DNA from: Glandiceps talaboti
Lineage: Eukaryota; Hemichordata; Enteropneusta; Spengelidae
Length of the DNA: 60,000 bases
Direction: 5' to 3'
Assembly: GCF_964340395.1 (NCBI RefSeq)
Contig: NC_135561.1
Span: forward strand, 10,062,732 to 10,122,731
A program made the position numbers and the translations under genes. The notes beneath the pieces were generated by a model, which was not told where the DNA came from, ran no database searches, and saw only the letters and a list, made by a program, of their open reading frames with translations. Position 1 is the stretch's first letter. Each line of letters opens with the position of its first letter. This document shows positions 35,136 to 48,055 of the stretch, piece by piece.

Positions 35136-38020
35136 GTAAGCATGTACCTTTTTACATCTGGTTGATGATATTTATTACTGAGTATGCTATGTATTTTTAA
35201 TGTCCACTTGAGAACCTAAACACTTCATTTGCCATTCTAGGTCTTCACATGATGAGCAAGACAGTATGTTGATCAATTGTGTTTTTTAAAGCTGCATTCT
35301 CCTGCTATCTTCCTTCTCAAAAGTTTGGAAAGTGACTACTACCAAACCAAATTAGCTATATAGTTTCAATTATGTGTAAGACGATGTTGTTTACGTCCCA
35401 CACACCGTTTGCTGGTACAAATTCATGAAATTACACCCAACAATAACAAACACTGATAGATACTAGTGTAATAGCAGATGTAATATGTTGAAAATGATAC
35501 AATTTATCAACATTTCTGTCGAATAAAATAAAGAAGATTCAAACACAAAGCAGTTTATTTGTGTTCACAGGGAGATAACATGTAACATTTCATGTACGCA
35601 CAAAACTGCTGCGTCAGATGTAAAACATATCGCCCTCAAACGATTATTTTGATTGGCTGCCATCGACAAGCCAATGCTCAATGGGGTTCATCTTTGAGTT
35701 TATTGTAGTTTTTAAAAATTGAGATAGATACCATAGTCATAATGTATTGATTATTCAAGATGTCGAAAACCCGACCGACCCTATAGTGTAAGCTGCCAAC
35801 CCTAACTAAACATTATTCAGCACAAATAAACTGAAGGTTGTCACTTCCGTTTGGTTTGTGATATGATGTTATAACTGCAATTTGCTTTAAAGGTTTGGCG
35901 TATATGTTAAAAAGGGTTGAATCTTTAATTTTCAGATTGGTTTATGGAAAGATGTTTTTTGCCAATTTCTATTTGTGAAACTTTAGACAACCAAAACAAA
36001 ATCAAATAAATCCCCTTCCCGTTATCGGAAACTAATATCTTTTGTGCGGTGCACCTTGTGACATAGAATGCCCGGTATGGTAGAAGTATGTCGGCCATGA
36101 TTACAAGTACATATCCGTAGGGTTCACTATTTCCTACAAATGAAACGAAGAGGAAATAATCCAGAAGTAGAATTATTACAAATCACGATTTTTCCTGATT
36201 ATCTGTCTTCACCCACAATAAAGATTAGTGAGATCGGAGAACAGATTGAAGGCAAATCATTTGAAAATGTCATAAGAGCTTTTTGAGAAAAATGACATAT
36301 TTAGAAGGTAACGAAAGCAAGCATTTTTCACTAGGCTCTTTTGGCTCAGAGCCAACTTTAATTCACAATTTTCATGTGCAATAGAAAACTGGAATTTAAT
36401 AGAAACTAGAATTTAAAAGAGTGGGTTGTCGAGTTTCCAAATGTGAGTCAATTCTTCAAATGGAAGGTTGCACTTTTGAACTTAATGTAGTAATTTTTTG
36501 CATGGCTTGGACTCCATATGTCACTGCACCAAATGCTGCATATTCAGTACTATGCGAACAAGCATATGTCAGCAATACTTTATGTATGCCAGAAGTATGC
36601 TGAAATATTCTTATATCTCTGTATGCTTACGTATGCCAGTGTGAATATTACGGAATATTGCATATGCGTAGTATTTTAAAGTGAATATGTTGGGTAAAGT
36701 GACATACATATTCATTCTCATATTCCCTAAAGTATTTTGCAAAGAATATTTAGGCAAACCCAATATGGAAGCCTGAATACGCTGGAATAGTATTATGAAT
36801 AAGAATATGTTTGTATAACTCATACATATTCTTGTTCGGGATATTTATGTGTGGGAGTGCAAACATTCATGAGTATATGTCCCCTGTTACGAACAATATG
36901 TCCAGACGTATTATTAATAAGAATATGTCATTTATGACTCATGCACATTCTTGTTCGAGAAGATCATACTGACATTCATATGTGTGTATGTAACGGAGAA
37001 TACCTATTACATATCCGATATGATACTCTGAACATTCCAGAATTTGTATTGAATAAAATATAGGTATAAAAACTAATTTGCTCATATACCTCACCAGTTT
37101 TTTCATATGTCACGTGTAGCATTACATCACATTATTGTCCGGATTGTCTAAGGTTTTTGGTAATGGCAACCACTTAAAGCGAACACATTTGTGTTGGTTG
37201 TCCAAGTGGCAACTGTGTATACAGTCTCGGTTACTAAGACTATCCACCACCAGTCTACCCCGGCCAACAAGCGATCCATCAGTGGTGAGCTCAATAGTCG
37301 AGAGTAAGTGGAAAACAAAAATGAATTCAAATGAAATGATCGCAATTATTTTTCTTATAAACAGCGCCACCAACGACTGTATGATAAAATCCCAAAGAAA
37401 TTCAAGGAAATCAAGAAAACATTTCTCCTAGTGTAGCGCCCTCTAGTAATGACTTCAGAAAATAATGTTAGCCCCCTTTCCACATGTTCATTTTTTTATC
37501 TTTTAAAATGGACATTTGGTGTCAATATAAGTGATGATTTACGGCCATATAGTCTACATTTACCAGACAGCGTCACTCTACGGACACGATCCCAATAGAT
37601 ATTGAGTGCATCACTGTACCTACATGCATACGACCACGAATAGAACTCACGTTATTTTGAAAAACGATTTCCTGATGAATGTTACATACAAAAAAGTAGA
37701 CTGTAAGATACGTCGTGACGTTCTGCCCTTACCGACCTCCTCTCAAGGAGGGTTTGGCCGATGTGTGAGGGTGTCCCGTCACGGCGTACCTTACAGACTA
37801 ACAAAAAAGCTGTCGACATAACAAACAGAAGTAGACTGGAAGTATAGGATATTAGTAAAAACAGAAGCATTGTTTTGATTACTTATTGAATACTTGCATT
37901 CTCTATACTGCAACCTGTGAGATAAAAGAAATTAACGGGAATGCTGAACTCATGCAAGCGCGACATTGCACAAAATTTCATGACCGGATTATCGATAAAG
38001 GTCAAATATTTACGATGGTT
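35136..38020 (+). other. Presumed gene F intron, proximal part
   Basis: No further coding exon was recognised. The stretch 36480-36970 is dense in GAATATG/CATATTC and GTATGC motifs and contains an imperfect duplicate of about 130 bases (near 36790-36840 and 36910-36960), each copy with an AAGAATATGT inverted-repeat hairpin or a variant of it. The block at 37130-37290 looks like a repeat with internal complementarity but could not be identified. Confidence 0.4.
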
Positions 38021-38470
38021 ACAGAAAATCTTGTCGGGAAATACCCTCTATCTTCTGTGTAGTCTAAGTTTTTAACAATATTAGATTTTTAGATGATACT
38101 TTCGGATAAAAACTCTTTGTCGTGGAAGGCCAGACCTCAACCTGAAATCTGTGTAAGTCATTCAAAGGGTTCGATTTTTAGACGATACTGTCGAATAAAA
38201 ACGCTTTGTCGGTCGGGAAAAGCCCTCCCTCATCCGAGTAGTCAGTCAAAAAGATATTCAAAATGATAGATATTTAGCTGATATTGTCGATAATATTAGA
38301 TAGAAACGCTTCGTTGTGGGAAGCCCTCTCTCAATATCTTTATCTTTAAGTTTTTTATTAAATGTCCGATTTTAGATTGTTATCATATAAAAATCTCTTT
38401 GTCGGGGAAGGCTCTCCCTAATCTTTTATTCAAAATGTTAAACTTTCAGACGAATATAGATATTATCGCA
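38020..38470 (+). repeat. Degenerate tandem repeat of about 110-120 bases
   Basis: About four diverged units share a core of TTTTAGA(C/T)GATA, then ATAAAAACTCTTTGTCG and GGAAG.CC.CTC. The units differ by many substitutions and indels, so this is an old array. Confidence 0.6.
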
Positions 38471-39079
38471 GAAAGTCAAAAAGTGCAATGTTGTAGCTTC
38501 AAATTTCGTAATTGTGTCTTTGTGAATATACAAACAGCAATGTGTATATCATTGTAAATAAAAATAGCAATGTGTTACATATATGGTTGTAACAAGGACG
38601 ATAAGCAAAACTGTTTTAATAACTCAATTTTTTTTCATAAAATGTTGACAAATCAAAGAGGAACACTAGGGCCAGGCAACAATAGTGTTCGTTTGATGGG
38701 CATATTTTAGAGCAACTGTAATGGTGAAAATATAGAAATTATATCCATCTGTAACAACTATTAAGATCTATCACGAAATTTCGTAGTGTGCATACTAACA
38801 ATACACAATGTACATTGTGTGCATGACATATATAAGCCGATATTCGGTTAGCAGAATGAACGTCAATGTGATTAGCTTGTGTGTGACACAGACATTGGTT
38901 AAACAAGAGAAAATAGAGAATTCAATGTTTATTCCATCTCGTCTTCGTCGTTCATCTACACTTTGGAACTGTTGTCAAGGTCTATGACCGTTGCATTTTC
39001 ACCTAGTTCCCTTATGAGTAACATCACCATGCTCCTCAAGGTCTATAATAAAGAGAAAACAATAAAGGGTGATTGCTAA

Positions 39080-39275
39080 AATGAATATGATATGTAAATA
39101 AGATGGCAATCTTTTGTATATCAAAACATTGGTATTGACTAGTGCTTAAATTAATATGACATGTAAATAAGATGGCATTCTCTTGTTTATCAAGACATTT
39201 GGTATTGACCCGTGCTTGACATGTAAATAAGGTGGCAATCTTTTGTATATCAAGACATTTGGTATTGACCAGTTA
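39080..39275 (+). repeat. Three-copy tandem repeat of about 65-80 bases
   Basis: Units begin ATG.CATGTAAATAAG.TGGCA and end TTGGTATTGAC. Three copies in a row are readily recognised. Confidence 0.75.
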
Positions 39276-39701
39276 AATATAAACTGTTTCAAGTCGAATT
39301 GAAAACCATTATGTAACGAATGGTTGTATTAGCGGAAAAGAATGTTTTTAAGCTTTTGACAATTTGAGGAGATGTGCATTGTTCTCAAATCCAGTTGTAG
39401 AACAAATGTACTTCTCTATTTTTCTCTTCAGAGTATATTTATACAAGGACTGTAGCAATGTGTGCTATCCACTGGACTGAACTTGAATGTATGTTAGCTC
39501 TCTGGAGATATACTATTCCGCACAGTAACATTATCCCATACATTATTAATAGAACCAAGAGATCACTACATTGAAACACACACATACTGACAGTTAACCT
39601 ATTCGTGGAGGTCACATATTTGATGCAAATTGCCACTTCAAATAACTACATATACTATGAGGTATGGTAGAATAGAACAACATTATGTGTCTGACAAATA
39701 C

Positions 39702-39764
39702 TACCTGACACTTGGTTAAAATTGATGATGGTGATCTGTCAACAGCTTATGTCTGACACAGACA
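39702..39764 (+). repeat. Isolated monomer of the 62-bp repeat
   Basis: This segment (CTTGGTTAAAATTGATGATG to TCTGACACAGAC) is one diverged unit of the array at 41375-43005. It lies on the other side of the 94-bp array, so the 94-bp array appears to sit inside the 62-bp array. Confidence 0.7.
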
Positions 39765-41360
39765 CAACACAAAACCCTCTACACTTTATATCCCTATACA
39801 CAGTACATATTTTACAGGTCTGAGTTGTGTGGCCAAACTATTAGAGATTGCTGACCCTCACACCACAAAACCCTCTTTACTTTTATCCCTACACAGTACA
39901 TATTTAAAAGGTCTGAGTTGTGTGGCCATCCTCATAGAGATTGCTGACCGTCACACCACAGTACCGCTACACTAAATTATCCCTACACAGTACATATTTA
40001 AATGTTCTGAGTTGTGTGGCCAAACTATTAGAGATTGCTCACCCTCACACCACTAAACCCTCTTTACTTTTTATCCCTTCGCAGTACATATTTAAAAGTT
40101 CTGAGTTGTGTGGCCATCCTCATAGAGATTGTTGACCCTCACACCACAATACCTCTACACTAAATTATTCCTACACATTACATATTTTACAGGTCTGAGT
40201 TGTGTGGCCAAAGTATTAGAGATTGCTGACCCTCACACCACAAAACCCTCTTTACTTTTTATCCCTACACAGTACATATTTAAAAGGTCTGAGTTGTGTG
40301 GCCATCCTCATATAGATTGCTGACCGTCACACCACAAAACCCTCTTTACTTTCTATCCCTACACAGTACATATTTAAAAGGTCTGAGTTGTGTGGCCATC
40401 CTCATAGAGATTGCTGACCATCACACCACAGTACCGCTGCACTAAATTATCCCTACACAGTACATATTTAAATGTTCTGAGTTGTGTGGCCAAAGTATTA
40501 GAGATTGCTGACCCTCACACCACAAAACCCTCTTTACTTTTTATCCGTTCGCAGTACATATTTAAAAGGTCTGAGTTGTGTGGCCATCCTCATAGAGATT
40601 GCTGACCGTCACACCACAGTACCTATACACTAAATTATCCCTACACAGTACATATTTAAAAGGTCTGAGTTGTGTGGCCAAACTATTAGAGACTGCTGAC
40701 CGTCACACCACAAAACCCTCTTTACTTTTTATCCCTACACAGTGCATATTTTAAAGTTGTGAGTTGTGTGGCCAAACTATTAGAGATTGCTGATATCGTG
40801 ACCCTCACACCACAAAACCCTCTTTATTGTTTCTCCCTACACAGTACATGTTTTAAAGTTCTGAGTTGTGTGGCCATCCTCATAGGGATTGTTGACCGTC
40901 ACACCACAGTACCTCTACACTAAATTATTCCTACGCAGTACATACTTTAAAGTTCTGAGTTGTGTGGCCAAAGTATTAGAGATTGCTGACCGTCACACCA
41001 CAAAACCCTCTTTACTTTCTATCCCTACACAGTACATATTTAAAAGGTCTGAGTTCTGTGGCCATCCTCATAGAGATTGCTGACCGTCACACCACAGTAC
41101 CTCTACACTAAATTATCCCTACACAGTACCTATTTTAAAGTTCTGGGTTGTGTGGCCAAAGTATTAGAGATTGCTGACCATCACACCACAAAACCCTCTT
41201 TACGTTCTATCCCTACACAGTACATATTTAAAAGGTCTGAGTTGTGTGGCCAAACTATTAGAGATTGCTGACCCTCACACCACAAAACCCTCTTTATTGA
41301 TTCTCCCTACACAGTACATATTTAAAAGATCTGAGTTGTGTGGCCATCCTCACAGAGGTG
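39765..41360 (+). repeat. 94-bp minisatellite organised as a 188-bp dimer
   Basis: About 17 units contain the anchor GAGTTGTGTGGCC. Two subtypes tend to alternate: one continues AAACTATTAGAGATTGC and CACAAAACCCTC, the other ATCCTCATAGAGATTGC and often CACAGTACC. Frames of 64 codons recur with about 188-base spacing, which confirms the dimer period. There are no spacers of unique sequence, so it is not a CRISPR-like array. Confidence 0.9.
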
Positions 41361-41374
41361 TTACCTGTCTTAGA

Positions 41375-43005
41375 TAAATGGATGGCAGTGGCAGTGATTT
41401 GTCACCAGCTTATGTCTGACACAGACTAGCTGAGACTCGGTTAAAATGGACGACAATGGTTTGTCACCAACTTATGTCTGACACAGACTAGCTGAGACTT
41501 GCTTAAAATGGATGACATTGATTTGTCACCAGCTTATGTCTGACCCAGACTAGCTGAGACTTTGTTAAAATGGACGACAGTGATTTGTCACCAGCTTATG
41601 TCTGACACAGACTAGCTGAGACTTGGTTAAAATGGATGACAATGATTTGTCACAGCTTATGTCTGACACAGACTAGCAGGGACTTGGTTAAAATGGATGA
41701 CAGTGATTTGTCACCAGCTTATGTCTGACACAGACTAGCTGAGACTTGGTTAAAATGGACGACAGTGATTTGTCACCAGCTTATGTCTGACACAGACTAG
41801 CTGAGACTTGGTTAAAATGGATGACATTGATTTGTCACAGCTTTTGTCCTACACAGACTAGCTGAGACTTGGTTAAAATGGATGACAATGATTTGTCACC
41901 AGCTTATGTCTGACACAGACTAGCTGAGACTTGGTTAAAATGGATGACAGTGATTTGTCACCAGCTTATGTCTGACACAGACTAGCTGAGACTTGGTTAA
42001 AATGGGTGACAGTGATTTGTCACCAGCTTATGTCTGACACAGACTAGCTGAGACTTGGTTAAAATGGATGCCAGTGATTTGTCACCAGCTTATGTCTGAC
42101 ACAGACTAGCTGAGACTTGGTTAAAATGGATGCCAATGATTTGTCACCAGCTTATGTCTGACACAGTCTAGCTGAGACTTGGTTAAAATGGATGACAATG
42201 ATTTGTCACAGCTTATGTCTGACACAGACTAGCAGGGACTTGGTTAAAATGGATGACAGTGATTTGTCACCAGCTTATGTCTGACACAGACTAGCTGAGA
42301 CTTGGTTAAAATGGATGACAGTGATTTGTCACCAGCTTATGTCTGACACAGACTAGCTGAGACTTGGTTAAAATGGATGACAGTGATTTGTCACCAGCTT
42401 ATGTCTGACACAGACTAGCTGAGACCTGGTTAAAATGGATGACAGTGATTTGTCACCAGCTTATGTCTGACACAGACTAGCTGAGACTTGGTTAAATGGA
42501 TGACAGTGATTTGTCACCAGCTTATGTCTGACACAGACTAGCTGAGACTTGGTTAAAATGGGTGACAGTGATTTGTCACCAGCTTATGTCTGACACAGAC
42601 TAGCTGAGACTTGGTTAAAATGGATGCCAGTGATTTGTCACCAGCTTATGTCTGACACAGTCTAGCTGAGACTTGGTTAAAATGGATGACAATGATTTGT
42701 CACAGCTTATGTCTGACACAGACTAGCAGGGACTTGGTTAAAATGGATGACAGTGATTTGTCACCAGCTTATGTCTGACACAGACTAGCTGAGACTTGGT
42801 TAAAATGGATGACAGTGATTTGTCACCAGCTTATGTCTGACACAGACTAGCTGAGACCTGGTTAAAATGGATGACAGTGATTTGTCACCAGCTTATGTCT
42901 GACACAGACTAGCTGAGACTTGGTTAAATGGATGACAGTGATTTGTCACCAGCTTATGTCTGACACAGACTAGCTGAGACTTGGTTAAAGTGGATGACAG
43001 GATTT
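41375..43005 (+). repeat. 62-bp minisatellite array
   Basis: About 26 units are nearly identical: TGGATGACAGTGATTTG, TCACCAGCTTATGTCTGAC, ACAGACTAGCTGAGAC and TTGGTTAAAA in order. A variant unit lacking two bases (TTTGTCACAGCTT) and carrying AGCAGGGAC recurs at about 41645, 42205 and 42705, a sign of larger multi-unit amplification. No long open frame crosses it. Confidence 0.95.
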
Positions 43006-43060
43006 ATGGCAATCGCTGCATCAAAACGAAACGAATTGAAACGAAACAAAAAATAAAAAT

Positions 43061-44280
43061 TTAGGTGATTTTTATATGAACAGTGGCTTTCAAATATGTA
43101 ATTTGTGGTATCAGTTTTTGTCTATTGTAATTCTGTTTGCCAATTAAAACAGCTACAGGGATACTAAGGGGCACAATGCAACAACCATAGTGCACACAAT
43201 ATACAACACAACAACCATCCTCATCACTAGACTGAAACACAGTACCGACCGTTGACCCCTCAGTGAAAGTCACAGCTAGTAACCACCGTTTGCCATTTAA
43301 AACAGCTACAGGGATACTATGAGGTACAATGCAACAACCATAGTGCACACAATATACAACACAACAACCATCCTCATCACTAGACTGAAACACAGAACCG
43401 ACCGTTGACCCCTCAGTGAAAGTCACAGCTAGTAACCACCGTTTGCCATTTAAAACAGCTACAGGGATACTATGAGGTACAATGCAATAGCCATAGTGCA
43501 CACAATATACAACACAACAACCATCCTCATCACTAGACTGAAACACAGTACCGACCGTTGACCCCTCAGTGAAAGTCACAGCTAGTAACCACCGTTTGCC
43601 ATTTAAAACAGCTACAGGGATACTATGAGGTACAATGGAACAGCCATAGTGCACACAATATACAGCACAACAACCATCCTCATCACTAGACTGAAACACA
43701 GTACCGACCGTTGACCCCTCAGTGAAAGTCACAGCTAGTAACCACCGTTTGCCATTTAAAACAGCTACAGGGATACTATGAGGTACAATGCAACAACCAT
43801 AGTGCACACAATATACAGCACAACAACCATCCTCATCACTAGACTGAAACACAGTACCGACCGTTGACCCCTCAGTGAAAGTCACAGCTAGTAACCACCG
43901 TTTGCCATTTAAAACAGCTACAGGGATACTATGAGGTACAATGGAACAGCCATAGTGCACACAATATACAACACAACAACCATCCTCATCACTAGACTGA
44001 AACATAGTACCGACCGTTGACCCCTCAGTGAAAGTCACAGCTAGTAACCACCGTTTGCCATTTAAAACAGCTACAGGGATACTATGAGGTACAATGGAAC
44101 AGCCATAGTGCACACAATATACAACACAACAACCATCCTCATCACTTGACTGAAACACAGTACCGACCGTTGACCCCTCAGTGAAAGTCACAGCTAGTAA
44201 CCACCGTTTGCCATTTTAAACAGCTACAGGGATACAATGAGGTACAATGCAACAACCATAGTGCACACAATACAACCAAA
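43061..44280 (-). repeat. 156-bp tandem array, open on the minus strand as a 52-residue Cys-rich repeat
   Basis: About 7.4 units of 156 bases (exactly 52 codons) are nearly identical. On the minus strand the frame stays open for 376 codons; each unit reads through TFTEGSTVGTVFQ, SSDEDGCC, VYCVHYGC and VPHSIPVAVLNGKRWLL. Differences between units mostly change amino acids (V/A, S/C/Y, T/S, V/M), so there is no sign of protein-level constraint, and because the unit is a multiple of three an open unit makes an open array. It could be a satellite, or the repeat region of a gene on the minus strand with a possible upstream exon at 44909-45145. I favour a satellite. Confidence 0.75.
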
Positions 44281-44665
44281 CAACAGAACAAAGTCACATA
44301 CATTATATTCCTAATGAGTCTTTTGTTTCTGAGACACTGAGACACACTTTTTCAGGTTTTTTCCTTAACAATATTCATATTAAACGCACTTTGCAACTTT
44401 TCGCCTGGGACGTTATAGTAATTGTTGGACCATGTAAATAAATAGTATTAACATTATACAGACCATTGACCTATCTATGTAGGTCATGCAACAAAAATGG
44501 CTACAAAGATGACCTCGTGATGTAGTTTTATAATAATATCATGATATAGATGACCTTGCCAAAGCACACATCAAGTCCTTCTGCAAAAATCTGTTTGAAA
44601 AAGTGAAAAGTATAAATCTTTTGACCTATATCTTAATTCGCTCACAAACACACATGCACACAATG

Positions 44666-44787
<122 letters not shown>

Positions 44788-44908
44788 GTATAACATACTG
44801 CATCTTTGAATTTTGAATTGTCTTCTCTTATGTGTGAGGTTCACGAACAAATGTATACGAAAAAGCTGACGATGCCTGACCGACATATGGCAATATCAGA
44901 TTTATATA

Positions 44909-45145
44909 TCAGTTGTTAATAGTTGTGTTGACAATGTGAAACCATGATGCCCTTCTGTCCTGTGTATGTAATTCGAGTTGGAGAAACTGATACTGTGCAT
45001 ATGTATCGTATATGTATTTCTTGTCGGAAAAATGAACTTTGTCACTTACAAGGATATTCCCATTGCTGCCTCCTTTAATGAAGTTAATGTATTCCTGACC
45101 CAGGGTTTTCACAAGGTCACATACGTCACATGCTTGTCTGGTCAG
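44909..45145 (-). CDS. Possible coding fragment of unknown origin
   Basis: On the minus strand an open frame of 78 codons without an ATG near its start ends in TGA. Its composition looks like real coding sequence (varied residues such as GQEYINFIKGG, DKVHFSDKKY and QDRRASWFHIV), unlike the surrounding repeats. It lies just upstream, on the same strand, of the 52-residue repeat frame at 43061-44191. It could be an exon of an unrecognised gene or a transposon relic. I do not recognise the family. Confidence 0.3.
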   Translation of the reverse strand: MTRQACDVCDLVKTLGQEYINFIKGGSNGNILVSDKVHFSDKKYIYDTYAQYQFLQLELHTQDRRASWFHIVNTTINN

Positions 45146-47220
45146 TCAGATCACGATTGCTTTGTCAGAGGTTCAGGTTGGCACTCTATAAATGATATAG
45201 TAAAAATAATACAGTGAATATTTCGTTTCAAAACATGACCTTTCTATTGATTACTTGGAGGGAAATGTACACACAATTCTTTACATTAATCCTCCTTCAT
45301 TACATTCTTCTAAAAATTATTCGGTTGTGATTAAAATGAAAGATGACCACAAACAATGAATAGTCCTGTGGTGCATTATCTACGGTATATTATACTCGGG
45401 GCCCGTATTCTGATGACTTAGTCCGGCTTGTTTGATAGATACATGTTTTAATGTACACGATCATGCACGTGTGTGGAGTGATGAGATACCCCTAGTCATT
45501 GGGTACAAGTTCGATTTCATTTTAGTTGCAGCTACTGTATATTTATATCAGAAATGCTTGTCATCTACCAGTGCTAATTGTCTTAGAATGACGTAGACCA
45601 AAACACGTCATGATGTATATATAATTTACACTCCTTACGCAAAGTTAATCGCCATTTCAACATTAGACCTACTGACATCTTCATTAATTAAATTATAGAC
45701 TGTGGTATTTCTATACTGAACTAGACTGGGATTTAAGAAAAATGTTAAAAAGGTAAATAAAATACAAACCAAATACTAAATATTTCGAAAATTGAAAGTG
45801 GATGCACAAATCATCGTCCACATATTTTCATTTAAATACCACTGGGTTGCAGAGAACACCTACATGTATGCAAGCTTGCTTCCAATTGAATTGACCTGTG
45901 CTGTAGTTAAGTCACACCAAGGCTATTTACTTCGAACCGCGGGAAATTTTATTTCTCATGTGACATTACCGGGACCCGGGATCGGAGTCAACTCTACTTC
46001 GACAGAAGTCATAAAACCTAATATTATAAGCTATTGTTTGGTACTGAGAAAGTCAGATTGAATTACTTGACAAATGCGTTTCCCGCCTTAGGGTATTGTT
46101 GAGAATCGTGTCATCAAATGACACCAACATGACTCCGAAAGAGGCGTAACCTACACGCATTCATTTCACCGTGTTCACTAGTGGCTACCAATGATTGGCT
46201 GTCGGCCATTCCGAATAGAGAGACATGCAAGATGTCGTGTTTCTGATCGATGTGCAAGCTCATTCACACGTTAGCTTTTCGCGCCAACATTCTGCTCGGA
46301 ACTGAGGATGTACATGCGTTGAACACATTTCATACGCAATCATTTTTAAAAAGACAAACATAAAGTATCAGACCAGCCGCGGCTTTGGTAAAAACATAGA
46401 AAAAATGTGTTTACTTTTAATTTATATGGCGATTTCCTGGTGAAAGTCATTAGTAAAGAACGTACAAGTTATACAATTCACAAATTCAAGAGGACTCGAC
46501 CTTGCACAATTTGATGTTACATACCAATTAACTAATCGAATGCAAAATCACACTCTAGGCTCTGATTTCCATCGTGGTCAATGATAATTGGCAAAGGAAT
46601 CTGAAGTCTGCAGTCTTTTTTGAGTTTTGGAGCGGGAAGCTAACACATGAATAATTACGGATAGTAACAACGTAAAAGTATTGCATGTGAAATATTAACA
46701 ATGAGACTATCGTTAGCTACATTGCTGTATAAATACAACTTCATATTTCAGATTATTAAATAACACTTACCAATTTATCACATTTCAATGATAGGAGATT
46801 CTTGTAGACGTTATCTTCAGCATGGTAGGTTTATTTTTTTCCTGCATATGTGTAAAGCACAGCTACACAGTTCGACCAGGCTCGTTCGTTCCAATAGAAT
46901 GGTAATTTACCTCGATACGCTGGGCGCGCTTCTGAAACGCGCATGCGTTCTTGATTGTTATGTGCGAATATTCATTGAATTGATTAATGAGTTTCCGTGG
47001 CTGAATAGAGTGCAGTGAGTGGTAAAAATTCCATTGCACATTGCAAAGCTATCGACTTGCAGAGATGTGTCAAAGGCGTATGCATTTTGTGGACTCGACC
47101 AGAATTCAATATAGACATTACAATTCACGCCACTTGTACATGTAATAAACTCCCAAATGAAATGCCCTATCTGTTACTCAGCAGGACGACATTGCCGCGC
47201 TCCATAATCCGTTCCTTTTT
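45146..47220. other. AT-rich region without supported features
   Basis: Short open frames occur (for example at 45792-46061) but none has splice sites, a recognisable domain or a paralog in the window. I see nothing else to annotate. Confidence 0.5.
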
Positions 47221-47275
47221 AATAATAATAATGATGATAATAATAATAATAATATTATCAATAATAATAATAACG

Positions 47276-47306
<31 letters not shown>

Positions 47307-47365
47307 TAATAGCTACTACTAATAATAATTATTATTATTATAATATATATATATATATATATATA
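47221..47365. repeat. (AAT)n and (TA)n simple repeats
   Basis: Trinucleotide AAT/ATT runs with some GAT units are followed by (TA)n. They border the Penelope-like fragment. Confidence 0.9.
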
Positions 47366-47964
47366 ACTCGGTGGGTATCAATCTGCTATAAGACAGTGCT
47401 CTATACCGCAGTGGCAGAGCGTAATAGAAACAATGAGCCTTTTTCCGTATCCTGGTCCATCAACAAGAAAGCCCAAGCATACACCAATAAAACAAAACGA
47501 TGCAACCTGTGTTTAACCGAAAAACTAACTATTATTAAAGCAGACAAAAGCTCCACACTAAACAAAAGAACTGAGTTGATATCCAAATGCCGACACGAGA
47601 ATAAGTTTTATTTGTCCAACTTCAATAGAGCATCTATCACCTAAACTATTAAACCCGTTAACTAACGGAACATCAAAGCCCAACATGGAACAACCCGCCA
47701 ACACTTACTTGTCCGCACCCAATAACCCACACAATAACAACCAACACCTCCACACATACAACACCTACCCACCGACACAGACAATAGTGATGGTATTTCT
47801 ATTGTCTACACTCTATATATACAGCACACCCAGAGAGTAGGCCTCAGAGTGTCTGATGATCGCAATATGCGTGAAACTCCGAGTTACACCCAAGAAAGAG
47901 TTCCAGAACTATATATATATATATGTATATATATACTCATATATATATATATATACTCACCGAG

Positions 47965-47980
<16 letters not shown>
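47366..47980 (+). mobile_element. 3' end of a Penelope-like retroelement
   Basis: The frame up to 47644 ends with text typical, as I recall, of the C-terminal GIY-YIG endonuclease region of Penelope-like elements: KRCNLCLTEKL, then LNKRTELISKCRHENKF. Only about 70 codons of this end remain and the reverse transcriptase is absent, so it is 5'-truncated. AACTCGGTGGGTAT at about 47366 recurs in inverted orientation as ATACTCACCGAGTT at about 47952, consistent with terminal repeats of such elements. Identification rests on memory of the motif and needs a profile search. Confidence 0.55.
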
Positions 47981-48051
<71 letters not shown>

Positions 48052-48055
48052 CTCG
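47910..48055. repeat. (TA)n and (GT)n microsatellites
   Basis: TA runs interrupted by ATACTCA pass into a GT array of about 45 bases and a short GC alternation. Tyr-Ile and Cys-Val repeat frames here are artefacts. Confidence 0.9.

Noticed and set aside
39765-43005. Regularly repeated arrays considered as CRISPR-like
   Set aside because: Units are directly joined without unique spacers, and the setting is an intron-bearing animal genome.
45792-46061. 89-codon frame
   Set aside because: No domain, no splice sites, no counterpart in the window; length is within what chance allows.
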